DNA of 23,356 nucleotides, taken from an uncultured Veillonella sp. GTDB taxonomy: Bacteria > Bacillota > Negativicutes > Veillonellales > Veillonellaceae. The stretch is from assembly GCA_900550175.1 (NCBI GenBank), contig URQX01000014.1:1-23356 (forward strand). Direction: 5' to 3'. The position numbers were made by a program, and so were the translations under genes. Shown here piece by piece: positions 15,064 to 22,755 of this stretch (position 1 is the first letter of the stretch; each line of letters opens with the position of its first letter). Below the pieces are notes generated by a model. The model was not told where the DNA came from, searched no databases, and saw only the letters and a program-made list of their open reading frames with translations.

Positions 15064-16762
15064 ACTGTTTCACCCCCGCTGCTAGTTGTACTTTTACCGT
15101 TATTAATCGTTCCATTGATTGCCAGCCCTCAACAACAGGGAAATCTTCTATACTAATGACCTCTATATCCTGGTCCTTACCAAGGCCTAAACGCAATGCT
15201 TCTTCACTGAGGGCCTCTTTAGCTCGTTCCACAACTTGTTCCACCCGCTTTAAGGTACATGTTTGTTGCTTGATTCCCAACTCAGGAATAACGAGCAAGC
15301 GCCGTTTTGTATCGACGTGAACCGTAAGTTCGATAGTCGATAACGCTAAGGCTGCACCGATAGCATTAGCCACCGCCGCATTCTCTGGAATTGTGACAGG
15401 CAAATTCAAATACTCGCCAATACTTGGGCCTAGACTAGGGGCTGTACCACCTACTACGACGATTTGAGCCGGTACAAATACATCGGGATTCACAATATCC
15501 GCTACTACATAGATAGGCCGTTTATTTTCTGCCGTTACCACCTCATCTATACCTCGTTGAATTATTTGCAACGCCTTATCTACTACTAGTCGAGCCATGT
15601 CAAAAACAGTCATAGTGCCCGTTAATTGTTGCTGTATTTGAGTCGTACCGTCTTTAGCACTAGTATTTAATCTATTGGCCAATACCTCCATAGCTTGTTC
15701 AGCTAATGTAGTATCACCATAGCTTGCATAACCTAGTACGATAAGAGCATCCCCTAATGTAGGTTCCGCCCCGCCTAAGGCTAACGATGGCCCCACCCGT
15801 TCAGGTCCAACTGTAACGTCACCATCTACAATGCGAACCACAGATTCACCGCCAATACCGACGGAGGTTACTGCAAAGGAGCGTACCGCACTAGGGTACT
15901 CACGGATGGATACACCATTTTTCGTCATTAATGGTCTGCCCTGCTTCCAAAGGGAAATATCCGTTGTAGTGCCCCCAATATCTAGAGCAACTGTATGCTC
16001 TTCACCAATGGCACCAAGGGCAGATAAGCCAAGTACAGTGGCTGCAGGGCCCGTAAAAGCGGTCTCTACAGGTCTACTTACCATATGCTCCATAGGTAAA
16101 GAACCTCCATCAGCTTTCAAAATATGAAGTGGTGCATTAATATTTCGCATACTCAAAGCACTTTCCACATTTTTCTTAAATACTGTAAATACTGGGGTCA
16201 CAGCAGTATTAAAATACGCACTAATGGTACGGCGAGGGAAATTTAATGAACCACTCAGTAAACTACCATTAGAGATAGTATTATACTTACCTTTCAATTC
16301 TTCTGTTATAGATAGTTCCTCTTGGGGATTACGCACCCCAAATTTAGCAGATACAGCTGCCAAATCAGTGCCACTGTGAGATTGAACCATTTCAGCAACA
16401 TCTCGCACTACATTTGTAGGCGTACGTTCCACAACAATTCCTCTATGGTCCGTATAGCCTTGAAGATAGATAGGATTTACAGGGAAAATATCATCCACAT
16501 TTCGCCCAGGACCCGTTACTACATAAAGATCTACAACTTGTTCCTTCTCTTCTACGATGGTATTTGTTACAACTGTAGTGGATAGAGTAACTTGTTCAAT
16601 ATTTGATGTATTACAACCTGCTAAAACTGCATCTAATGCCTCACCTATCCCTTGCATTAGATTATCTTTTGTAGTCCGTCTTTTAGCAGATGCTACTACA
16701 CGATGATCATCGATGATGACCGCATCTGTGAAAGTACCACCTACGTCTAAACCTAGTAACAT
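15053..16762 (-). CDS. Hydantoinase A/oxoprolinase N-terminal family protein
   Basis: This 569-residue ASKHA-fold protein is related to the ATP-dependent HyuA subunit of N-methylhydantoinase, acetone carboxylase and 5-oxoprolinase. The N-terminal phosphate loop is GLDVGGTFTDAVI (4-16). The second domain starts with LKADGGSLPM and TAFTGPAATVLG, and DIGGTTTDIS (261-270) is the second phosphate loop. VVVGGTAPSLGP lies near residue 455. No HyuB partner lies beside it; instead it overlaps the deacetylase gene. The start has an ideal AAGGAGG. The family acts on cyclic amides or carbonyl substrates using ATP. The actual substrate here cannot be told. In the deposited naming this type is often just called hydantoinase/oxoprolinase. 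Confidence 0.88.
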   Translation of the reverse strand: MLLGLDVGGTFTDAVIIDDHRVVASAKRRTTKDNLMQGIGEALDAVLAGCNTSNIEQVTLSTTVVTNTIVEEKEQVVDLYVVTGPGRNVDDIFPVNPIYLQGYTDHRGIVVERTPTNVVRDVAEMVQSHSGTDLAAVSAKFGVRNPQEELSITEELKGKYNTISNGSLLSGSLNFPRRTISAYFNTAVTPVFTVFKKNVESALSMRNINAPLHILKADGGSLPMEHMVSRPVETAFTGPAATVLGLSALGAIGEEHTVALDIGGTTTDISLWKQGRPLMTKNGVSIREYPSAVRSFAVTSVGIGGESVVRIVDGDVTVGPERVGPSLALGGAEPTLGDALIVLGYASYGDTTLAEQAMEVLANRLNTSAKDGTTQIQQQLTGTMTVFDMARLVVDKALQIIQRGIDEVVTAENKRPIYVVADIVNPDVFVPAQIVVVGGTAPSLGPSIGEYLNLPVTIPENAAVANAIGAALALSTIELTVHVDTKRRLLVIPELGIKQQTCTLKRVEQVVERAKEALSEEALRLGLGKDQDIEVISIEDFPVVEGWQSMERLITVKVQLAAGVKQYVE

Positions 16763-16800
16763 ACAACCTCCTTATCAAAATTAATAGAGGATACTTAGAA

Positions 16801-16838
16801 ATGCTAAATTAAGTAAAAAACTCTATTTTACCTAGCAT
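16801..16838 (-). repeat. Leader hairpin of the hyuA-like gene
   Basis: ATGCTA (16801-16806) and TAGCAT (16833-16838) pair, with a second possible stem GTAAAA/TTTTAC inside. The element lies 40-75 nt before the start codon and could be a leader structure or operator. Confidence 0.35.
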
Positions 16839-16861
16839 ATAACCACTATTAACTTTCACAA

Positions 16862-16906
16862 TATATAAAAAGGCTGTACCCATCTCTATGTGATGAGTAC
16901 AGCCTT
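16862..16906 (-). terminator. Terminator of the thioesterase-murI-TM-CofE-like operon
   Basis: AAGGCTGTAC (16870-16879) pairs with GTACAGCCTT (16897-16906), with extra CATC/GATG pairing in the loop. On the minus strand TTTTTATAT follows. It starts directly after the CofE-like stop codon. Confidence 0.88.
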
Positions 16907-16909
16907 CTG

Positions 16910-17560
16910 TTATTTACCAGATACAGATGCGTAATTTTTAATGATAACAATCGGAGTCATTTGGCTATCATTACCAAATGGATTATCAATCAACAATTGT
17001 GCAATTTTATTACCGTCAATACCACGGCTTGTACCTAACACCGCGGAACGTTTTAAATCATTAACGTCAGCTACAACAGCGCCATAACAGCCTGTGCGAG
17101 ATACGATTTTCTCAGCTACTTTATCTGGATCCTTTGGACCAAATACGATGTGCTTGTCAAATGGAGGCATTGTACCAGTTACATCATCTGTTAAAGATGC
17201 TGCACGAGCAATTGCATAGAATACACCTGGTTTGCGGAAAATCTTAGCAATAGCGCCTAGAATGAAGGCACCCAATACTTTCCATTTACCATCCAAATTC
17301 ATAGCGGATTGCATACCGTAAATGGATGCCATAGAACCATCTGGATGGATAAAACGATTGATCAAACGAGCTTGCCAGCATACATCTAGCTCTTCAGGAC
17401 GTGTAAAACGACCTTGTGTAATAGCTACTACAGATTCAGCTACACATACGATATCTTCAGGTCCAATATTATGACCGCCAAATTCAACGATAGCATCCAC
17501 GATATCATCATTATCTGTAAGAATACGTGTTGGCACACAAACTAACTCTAATTCTGCCAT
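16910..17560 (-). CDS. CofE-like (coenzyme F420-0:gamma-glutamyl ligase family) protein
   Basis: This 216-residue protein resembles the CofE/FbiB ligase fold: PTRILTDNDDIVDAI at the front, GPEDIVCVAESVVAITQGRF, a central DDVTGTMPP, and VADVNDLKRSAVLGTSRGID towards the end. CofE adds glutamates to coenzyme F420, which Veillonella is not known to make, so this homolog probably links glutamate or another amino acid to something else. It is last in an operon with glutamate racemase, 12 nt after a one-TM protein, with AAGGAGG before the ATG. That setting suggests a role with glutamate at the envelope, but this is inference. Length is somewhat shorter than archaeal CofE (about 250). Confidence 0.8.
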   Translation of the reverse strand: MAELELVCVPTRILTDNDDIVDAIVEFGGHNIGPEDIVCVAESVVAITQGRFTRPEELDVCWQARLINRFIHPDGSMASIYGMQSAMNLDGKWKVLGAFILGAIAKIFRKPGVFYAIARAASLTDDVTGTMPPFDKHIVFGPKDPDKVAEKIVSRTGCYGAVVADVNDLKRSAVLGTSRGIDGNKIAQLLIDNPFGNDSQMTPIVIIKNYASVSGK

Positions 17561-17572
17561 TGTTATGCCTCC

Positions 17573-18112
17573 TTATTGAACCAATGCAGCTTGAACTTCT
17601 TCAGCAGTCAAACGAATACGTTGTTTATCGATATGATAATCCGTACGGCCTACGATTTGGTAGTAAATATCGATGTCCATATAAGGGAATCCCTTAATAT
17701 CTTCACGAATATTGCCATTTTTACCTGTCAATGTAACGAATACACGAATAGTACCACCTTTACGAGGTTTGATAATAATAGCTTCAAAATAGCCATCATG
17801 ACGAGGACGATTAATGTCCATAGCCCATGCATTTACTTTCACAGCATCAAAATGTTCCTCTGGCAACAATGGACGTGGGAATAAGTCCATAATTGTACCA
17901 AGTTGACGTCCTTTGTTCACAAATGGAATATCACAGAATAAGGTAATAGACTCAAAATTACGGTCAGATACTTGGAAGTTTGTCGCACGTTTTGGCAACA
18001 AGATAACCTTTTCATTACCTTGTTTCAATACGAACAAACGGAATAGTAAATACAAAGCGGCAATAGCTACAATAATACCTATTACTACACTTAGGATGTT
18101 ATAAAACCACAT
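17573..18112 (-). CDS. Hypothetical protein with one N-terminal transmembrane segment
   Basis: This 179-residue protein has one strong hydrophobic segment (residues 5-28, NILSVVIGIIVAIAALYLLF) followed by a basic-rich soluble domain of mostly beta character. The segment could anchor the protein in the inner membrane. The domain contains FRLFVLKQGNEKVILLPKR, PRHDGYFEAIIIKPRKGG, RVFVTLTGKNGN and FPYMDIDIYYQI. I recognise no family. It sits 12 nt after murI and 12 nt before the CofE-like gene, with AAAGGAG before its ATG, so it belongs to that operon. A role as a membrane partner of the CofE-like enzyme is possible. Confidence 0.8.
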   Translation of the reverse strand: MWFYNILSVVIGIIVAIAALYLLFRLFVLKQGNEKVILLPKRATNFQVSDRNFESITLFCDIPFVNKGRQLGTIMDLFPRPLLPEEHFDAVKVNAWAMDINRPRHDGYFEAIIIKPRKGGTIRVFVTLTGKNGNIREDIKGFPYMDIDIYYQIVGRTDYHIDKQRIRLTAEEVQAALVQ

Positions 18113-18124
18113 AGGGCATCTCCT

Positions 18125-18928
18125 TTATAATGTAATATGTTCAATGCTGCGACGACTTGTATCAAGGAAAGAGGCACTCAGCGTATCACCAAGCTCAATA
18201 TCCTTTGTAAAATACAAGGTCACAGTACCTGCAGTTTCTTGAGGATTAAAAAGATCTTTCCCCTCTAATCTACGACGAACTAATTCACTCGTTTCAAAAG
18301 CAGGGTCGATGAATTGAATCCGCCCTGACGTTAGCTCCTCTAGCAAAGGTTGTACAAATGGGAAATGAGTACAGCCCAAAACTACGACCTCAATTTCTCG
18401 AGACAATAAGGGCTCTAAATACTCAGTACAGGCATCACGTACAAAGAAGTCATCTAGATGACCTTGCTCAATGAGGCCGGCCAATTCAGGACAAGGTTGT
18501 TCCCAAACAAGTACTTCATGATCAACTTCAAGGGCTACGTGTTTATGAATATGACTATTCACAGTCGCTACCGTCGCCATGATACCAATTGTCTTACTTT
18601 TACTTTGACTAATCGCTGTTTTCACACCTTGTGACACACCAATAACTGGTACAGATACGCGTTCGCGCACCGCATCAAGGGCTACAACGGTAAACGTATT
18701 ACAAGCAATAACCATCAATTTTACAGGCTGTTTTTCAAGAGCCTCTGCAATATGACAAGCTAAATAAGTAATTTCATCATCGCTGCGATTTCCTACAGGA
18801 TTATTCGCATTATCCCCAATATAGATGAAGTCTTCGTTAGGAAATTGTTCTTGTAAGACCTTTAAAACAGATAGCCCACCTACACCGGAGTCAAATACAC
18901 CGATAGGCAATTGTTGTACATTACTCAT
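18125..18928 (-). CDS. murI: Glutamate racemase
   Basis: This 267-residue enzyme converts L- to D-glutamate for peptidoglycan. Present are the FDSGVGGLSV loop (12-21, Asp13), ACNTFT (75-80, Cys76) and GCTHFP (185-190, Cys186), the two catalytic cysteines. The usual substrate-loop PYG is NPVG here (DNANNPVGNRS), so the conserved Tyr is Val. The frame is open 5 codons further to a TTG, but ATG 18928 has GAGGAG 7 nt upstream and the normal N-terminus. It overlaps the end of the thioesterase gene by 8 nt, so the two are coupled. Confidence 0.94.
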   Translation of the reverse strand: MSNVQQLPIGVFDSGVGGLSVLKVLQEQFPNEDFIYIGDNANNPVGNRSDDEITYLACHIAEALEKQPVKLMVIACNTFTVVALDAVRERVSVPVIGVSQGVKTAISQSKSKTIGIMATVATVNSHIHKHVALEVDHEVLVWEQPCPELAGLIEQGHLDDFFVRDACTEYLEPLLSREIEVVVLGCTHFPFVQPLLEELTSGRIQFIDPAFETSELVRRRLEGKDLFNPQETAGTVTLYFTKDIELGDTLSASFLDTSRRSIEHITL

Positions 18929-19340
18929 TAGGCATCTCCTCAACAGCTGCTAACATAGGCTGATAAAAAGTGTCGTCTAATCGCACAATTTTACCTGTTG
19001 ATTTTGACATAAATGCATTCTTAGTCTCCCCCGTAGCTAGGAGAGCACCATCACTGGCACGGCACATGCGATAGCGAAAAACCATCTGAGCACGTGTCAT
19101 TTTAACCAAGTATGTTTCGATGTGAAGCTCATCATCGAAATTTGCTGGCTCTTTATAATTGCAGGATACATTCATGATAGGAAATACAATATCCTCATTC
19201 ATCATATCCCACAGGGTTACACCGATTTTACGAAGGAATTCAATACGCGCCAGTTCAAACCATCTAAAATGGTTACTATGGTGCGCAATACCCATCATAT
19301 CGGTTTCGTAAAAGCGTACATTCACTGAAGCAATATGCAT
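18921..19340 (-). CDS. Acyl-CoA thioesterase, hotdog fold (YbgC/4-hydroxybenzoyl-CoA thioesterase type)
   Basis: The 139-residue hotdog-fold protein would hydrolyse an acyl-CoA or acyl-ACP thioester. The signature is VRFYETDMMGIAHHSNHFRWFE, with catalytic Asp in ETDMMG, followed by the long alpha-helix ARIEFLRKIG and a strand ending in TGETKNAFM. Three starts are possible in frame: TTG 19370, ATG 19361 and ATG 19340. The promoter just upstream predicts transcription to begin near 19369, leaving no room for a ribosome site before 19361, whereas 19340 has GAAGG 8 nt upstream. The last was chosen. It is the first gene of the operon with murI. Confidence 0.86.
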   Translation of the reverse strand: MHIASVNVRFYETDMMGIAHHSNHFRWFELARIEFLRKIGVTLWDMMNEDIVFPIMNVSCNYKEPANFDDELHIETYLVKMTRAQMVFRYRMCRASDGALLATGETKNAFMSKSTGKIVRLDDTFYQPMLAAVEEMPNE

Positions 19341-19375
19341 ATATTTATCCTTCTTTTTCATAGAATACAACCTTC

Positions 19376-19404
19376 ATTGTATATCTATTACTTTAGTGTG
19401 TCAA
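19376..19404 (-). promoter_or_regulatory. Promoter of the thioesterase-murI operon
   Basis: TTGACA (19399-19404) and TACAAT (19376-19381) are exactly 17 nt apart on the minus strand. The -35 box lies in the U-run of the preceding gene's terminator. Confidence 0.82.
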
Positions 19405-19446
19405 ATAAATAAAGGCAGTTCAACCGCAACGGATCAAACTGCCTTT
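19403..19446 (-). terminator. Terminator of the DUF697-like/ykvA operon
   Basis: AAAGGCAGTT (19411-19420) pairs perfectly with AACTGCCTTT (19437-19446) around a 16-nt loop with partial extra pairing. On the minus strand ATTTATTTGA follows. The stem begins 11 nt after the ykvA stop. Confidence 0.88.
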
Positions 19447-19457
19447 ATGGTTAAAAG

Positions 19458-19802
19458 CTAGTTACTGCCACCAAATGGGAAGTATTTTTTTGCCTCTTCT
19501 TGATGACGAGTTTTAATGTAACGATTGGCAACCTTGAAAGCAAGGCCAAGCACTGCTACATCATCTATCCAACCTAATACAGGAATTGTATCCGGCACAA
19601 TATCAATAGGTAACACGAGATACCCTAAGGCACCAGCAATGACTGCTTTTACATATTTTGGAGTGTCCTTGTCACGCATGCAGAGGAACAAGGTCACTGC
19701 TCGTTGTACAAAGGCAAGCTTTTTACCATATCGCCCTAAAAAAGCGGCGAATTTAGATTCGTTAAAATACTTACCATATGTAATAATCTTTAATGGATTC
19801 AT
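19458..19802 (-). CDS. YkvA-type DUF1232 membrane protein
   Basis: This 114-residue protein carries the DUF1232 core ALGYLVLPIDIVPDTIPVLG followed by WIDDVAVLGLAFK (about 57-90), typical of small YkvA-like proteins of unknown role. One hydrophobic hairpin would sit in or on the membrane. It starts with ATG at 19802, about 20 nt after the DUF697-like gene, with AAGGA 8 nt upstream. A terminator follows directly, so the two form a bicistron. Confidence 0.88.
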   Translation of the reverse strand: MNPLKIITYGKYFNESKFAAFLGRYGKKLAFVQRAVTLFLCMRDKDTPKYVKAVIAGALGYLVLPIDIVPDTIPVLGWIDDVAVLGLAFKVANRYIKTRHQEEAKKYFPFGGSN

Positions 19803-19821
19803 CGTAATAATCCTTTAGCGC

Positions 19822-20673
19822 CTATTTGCGCAAACCACCAATTTTATCTTTTGCTGTGTTAACAGTATTTGCAGCAACATCTTTGGCTGCTTCTACAGCA
19901 TCATTAGCTTTAGTTTTTGCAGTTTCTACTGCAACTTGTGCAGAAGCTTTAGCCACTTCTACGCCGCCTTTAGCTAATTCTTTAGCTACATCGATATTTT
20001 CTTTAGCAACATCAATTTTCTCTTTTGCTGCATCGGTTACTTTCGCCACAACTTCTGCTGCATTGTCATGGATTTGATATTTTGTTTCTGTATTCCATTT
20101 ATCGATAGCAGGTGTTACTTTTTCTTCGTAAACTTGTTTCAAAGTTTCTTTAGCAAGACCTGTTTCATTAGCAATACCAGCCCAAACGTCGCGTTGACCT
20201 TGTGTGAAAGGAATGCTAGCGCTTGCATCACGGATGATGTCACCTGCTATAGCTTTACCGCTTTCAAGGAATTCAGCAACCATTGGTTTATAACGTTCGA
20301 TATCAGAAGGCATACCATCTTGGATCCAAATGTGAGCAATTTTACCGATAGCATATGTTAAACCAACTGCTACAGGAACGCGAACTGCTTTTAGAGGAAC
20401 AAGAAGAGAAATAGCCGCTGTACCTACAGCTGTGCTAAGACCACCAACTAGACCCACTACGGCACCAGATTGCAATTCTACTTCATAAAGATGTGCAATG
20501 CGAGTTACCATATACGTTGCATTGGCGCACAAAGCAACAGTACTGAATTTAGGGGATAATGCTAAAGCCGCCGCACGACCGGCACCCCAGAAAATAAATT
20601 GTTCAACTTGATAGTCACGATCTTGAGAACCATCCATAAGTGGCTCAAGTGTTACGCCATTATATTCTGCCAT
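19822..20673 (-). CDS. DUF697-like membrane protein with a C-terminal LEA-like helical repeat
   Basis: The 283-residue protein has two parts. Residues 25-115 hold glycine-rich hydrophobic segments (FIFWGAGRAAALALSPKFST, SGAVVGLVGGLSTAVGTAAI, AVRVPVAVGLTYAIG) resembling the DUF697/YcjF membrane region. That match is by eye. The rest, from about 200 to the end, is an Ala/Lys/Val/Asp-rich amphipathic helix with short repeats: EKIDVAK and ENIDVAK are adjacent near-copies, followed by VEVAKASAQVA, VETAKTKAND, VEAAKDVAAN and VNTAKDKIGG. It resembles LEA-type or coiled-coil stress proteins. It starts at an ATG with AAAGGAG. The possible link to ykvA is envelope or stress related. No enzymatic motif is seen. 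Confidence 0.75.
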   Translation of the reverse strand: MAEYNGVTLEPLMDGSQDRDYQVEQFIFWGAGRAAALALSPKFSTVALCANATYMVTRIAHLYEVELQSGAVVGLVGGLSTAVGTAAISLLVPLKAVRVPVAVGLTYAIGKIAHIWIQDGMPSDIERYKPMVAEFLESGKAIAGDIIRDASASIPFTQGQRDVWAGIANETGLAKETLKQVYEEKVTPAIDKWNTETKYQIHDNAAEVVAKVTDAAKEKIDVAKENIDVAKELAKGGVEVAKASAQVAVETAKTKANDAVEAAKDVAANTVNTAKDKIGGLRK

Positions 20674-20722
20674 AAGTATTCTCCTTTGTTGTGAACCAAC
20701 TATAGGTCATATTATTAGTATT

Positions 20723-20731
20723 ATTATACCA
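20723..20731 (-). promoter_or_regulatory. Extended -10 promoter candidate of the DUF697-like gene
   Basis: TGGTATAAT on the minus strand is a perfect extended -10 element about 50 nt before the start codon. No good -35 box lies 17 nt upstream, as is often tolerated with extended -10 elements. Confidence 0.45.
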
Positions 20732-20810
20732 TTCTATTGATATAAGGGGAATGAATTTTTACAATTCTCCTAAGATTTAAAAAGCAAAATAGTATCTAAG
20801 ATTTTCTATA

Positions 20811-21578
20811 TTACCAACTAGTGAGGCCACCATCGATAGTCCAGGCTGCCCCCGTTACAAAGGAAGCTTTATTGCTCAATAAAAATACAATAACCTCCCC
20901 AATTTCATGAGGTTGACCAATGCGTCCCAATGGATAATGTTGGCCCATTTCAGCCTTAGCAGCCTCTGCATCTTGCTGAGCATTTGCAATTTGTTTATCT
21001 ACTAAAGAGGTATCCACATCACCTGGACAAACACAATTAACGCGCACATTATGTGGTGCCATTTCTAAGGATAGAGATTTTGTAAAACTCACTACCGCCC
21101 CTTTTGAAGCGCCGTATACTGAGCAAGCCACATTACCTTGCAAGCCCGCATCACTGGCTACCGTTACGATACTGCCCTTTGTAGCGCGCAAATAAGGCAA
21201 TGCTGCTTGGCACAAGAACACCGTGCCTTTCACATTGGTGCCAAACATTTCATCAAAGGCTGCCTCCGTTACATCTGCTAAGAGCTCCTCTTCGTAATAG
21301 CCTGCAGCTGTTACGAGAGCGGATACGCCACCAAATAGTTTGACCGTTTCTTTCACAATACGCTGACAATCTTCGATCTTGGATACATCCCCTTGGATGT
21401 ACTGCACCTTTGAAGAATAGCGGCGCAATTTCATCTTAGCCGTTTGTCCTGATTTTTCATCACGACCGTTAATGACAACACACCAGCCTTCTTTAAGAAG
21501 CAATTTTGCCGTAGCAAATCCGATGCCCGATGTGCCACCACTAATCAATGCCACTTGTACATCACTTTTATGAGGCAT
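20811..21578 (-). CDS. Short-chain dehydrogenase/reductase (SDR family)
   Basis: This 255-residue NAD(P)-dependent oxidoreductase of the classical SDR type has the cofactor loop SGGTSGIG (14-21), then INGRD after beta2, GDVS, TAAGYY in place of NNAG, and the catalytic Ser in TVASDAG and YxxxK in YGASK. GRIGQPHEIGEVIVFLLSNK and FVTGAAWTIDGG are standard FabG-like C-terminal motifs. It starts 11 nt after the TauE/SafE gene, whose stop overlaps its AGGAGGG ribosome site. A FabG role is possible, but the gene lies outside a fatty acid cluster, so the substrate is unknown. Confidence 0.9.
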   Translation of the reverse strand: MPHKSDVQVALISGGTSGIGFATAKLLLKEGWCVVINGRDEKSGQTAKMKLRRYSSKVQYIQGDVSKIEDCQRIVKETVKLFGGVSALVTAAGYYEEELLADVTEAAFDEMFGTNVKGTVFLCQAALPYLRATKGSIVTVASDAGLQGNVACSVYGASKGAVVSFTKSLSLEMAPHNVRVNCVCPGDVDTSLVDKQIANAQQDAEAAKAEMGQHYPLGRIGQPHEIGEVIVFLLSNKASFVTGAAWTIDGGLTSW

Positions 21579-21589
21579 ACCTTGCCCTC

Positions 21590-22384
21590 CTATAATGTAG
21601 AAACATAGTCATAGACTAATTTCAACAACATCACTGTCGTTACCGACAAGAACACAACACGTACCAACGATGATCCCTTAGCAATAGCTAAATGAGATCC
21701 TAAGTAAGCACCTATAATTTGGCCTACCCCTGTAGCTAAACCGTACTTAATATTGACGTGCCCTAAATAGAAAAACACGATTAAAGATGCTAAATTACTG
21801 GTAAAATTCAATATTTTTGCATTCGCAGAAGCATGCAAGAAATCAAAGCCAGTAAAGATAAAACCCATAATCAAAAATGTACCTGTACCAGGGCCAATAA
21901 AACCATCATAAACACCAATGCCAAGAGCAAAAGCCATGCAAATATACAATGCTTTTCCTGCTACTGCAGAGGTACGGTTTATTTCGCCCCAATCCTTTTT
22001 AAATACCACAAAAAGTGTGACACACACGAGTAGGACGATAATAATAGGCTTTACATACAAGGGTGGCAATGATACAACTGCCAAGGTACCAAGCATGGAG
22101 CCTATAAATGTAAAGGGTAGTAATTTACGAACCAGAGAAAAATCAACCATGTGATTTTTTAAGAATGTAATTGACGCACTGCCAGCTCCGAATATGCTAG
22201 ACAGCTTATTACTGCCTAAGGCCATACTCGGCGGAAGGTTGGTTAATAGCATAGCAGGAACAGAGATCAGGCCCCCACCACCTACAATGGAGTCTACAAA
22301 GCCGGCAAAAGCACCTGCTACAGCGAGCAAAACGAGAATTAGGATATCAAATGGTAAACCTGTTACCTCAATAAGCCACTCCAT
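21590..22384 (-). CDS. TauE/SafE family anion permease
   Basis: This 264-residue polytopic inner-membrane protein has about eight hydrophobic helices. It has the family's duplicated pattern with AGFVDSIVGGGGLISVPAML near residue 28 and FALGIGVYDGFIGPGTGTFL in the second half. Such proteins export or import sulfite, sulfoacetate or related organic anions; the substrate here is unknown. The frame runs 18 codons upstream, but ATG 22384 has AGGAGG 5 nt before it and begins at MEWLIEVTG just before the first helix, so it was chosen. Confidence 0.9.
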   Translation of the reverse strand: MEWLIEVTGLPFDILILVLLAVAGAFAGFVDSIVGGGGLISVPAMLLTNLPPSMALGSNKLSSIFGAGSASITFLKNHMVDFSLVRKLLPFTFIGSMLGTLAVVSLPPLYVKPIIIVLLVCVTLFVVFKKDWGEINRTSAVAGKALYICMAFALGIGVYDGFIGPGTGTFLIMGFIFTGFDFLHASANAKILNFTSNLASLIVFFYLGHVNIKYGLATGVGQIIGAYLGSHLAIAKGSSLVRVVFLSVTTVMLLKLVYDYVSTL

Positions 22385-22408
22385 ATAAACCTCCTGTAGA
22401 TAGCACAT

Positions 22409-22434
22409 CAACGGTCGCCAAAAGACCACCGTTG
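22409..22434. repeat. Inverted repeat between yerC and the permease gene
   Basis: CAACGGTC (22409-22416) can pair with the GACCACCGTTG arm (22424-22434) allowing a 3-nt bulge. No U-run follows on the minus strand, so it is more likely a leader structure or operator than a terminator. Confidence 0.35.
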
Positions 22435-22449
22435 TCATGCTAGTTTATT

Positions 22450-22746
22450 TTATTTTGCACCTAGTCGATCTAGAGCTAATGTGTATCCATCAGCACCATA
22501 GACTAAGCATCTTTTGACACGACTAATGGTAGCCGTGCTCGCACCTGTTTCTTCTACGATTTTTTCATAGCTATCCCCTGCTCGTAACATTTTTGCTACT
22601 TGCAAGCGTTGAGATAAAGCTTTTAATTCATTAATCGTACAAATATCTTCAAAGAATGCATAGCATTCCTCTGTGTTTTCAAGCGTTAAAATAGCGGTGA
22701 ATAACTCATCGTTTTGTGAACTTCTCAATTTTTCATTGATACTCAT
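22450..22746 (-). CDS. YerC/YecD family TrpR-related DNA-binding protein
   Basis: This 98-residue protein has the TrpR-like helix-turn-helix: INELKALSQRLQVAKMLRAG, then YEKIVEETGASTATISRVKR (about 59-78). The family is the YerC/YecD group of presumed transcriptional regulators. No ligand domain is visible. It follows metI by 9 nt, with AGGAGG 5 nt before the ATG, so it is co-transcribed with the methionine transport genes. A TrpR-like role in amino acid uptake or metabolism would fit, but that is inference. Confidence 0.93.
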   Translation of the reverse strand: MSINEKLRSSQNDELFTAILTLENTEECYAFFEDICTINELKALSQRLQVAKMLRAGDSYEKIVEETGASTATISRVKRCLVYGADGYTLALDRLGAK

Positions 22747-22755
22747 AGGATCCTC

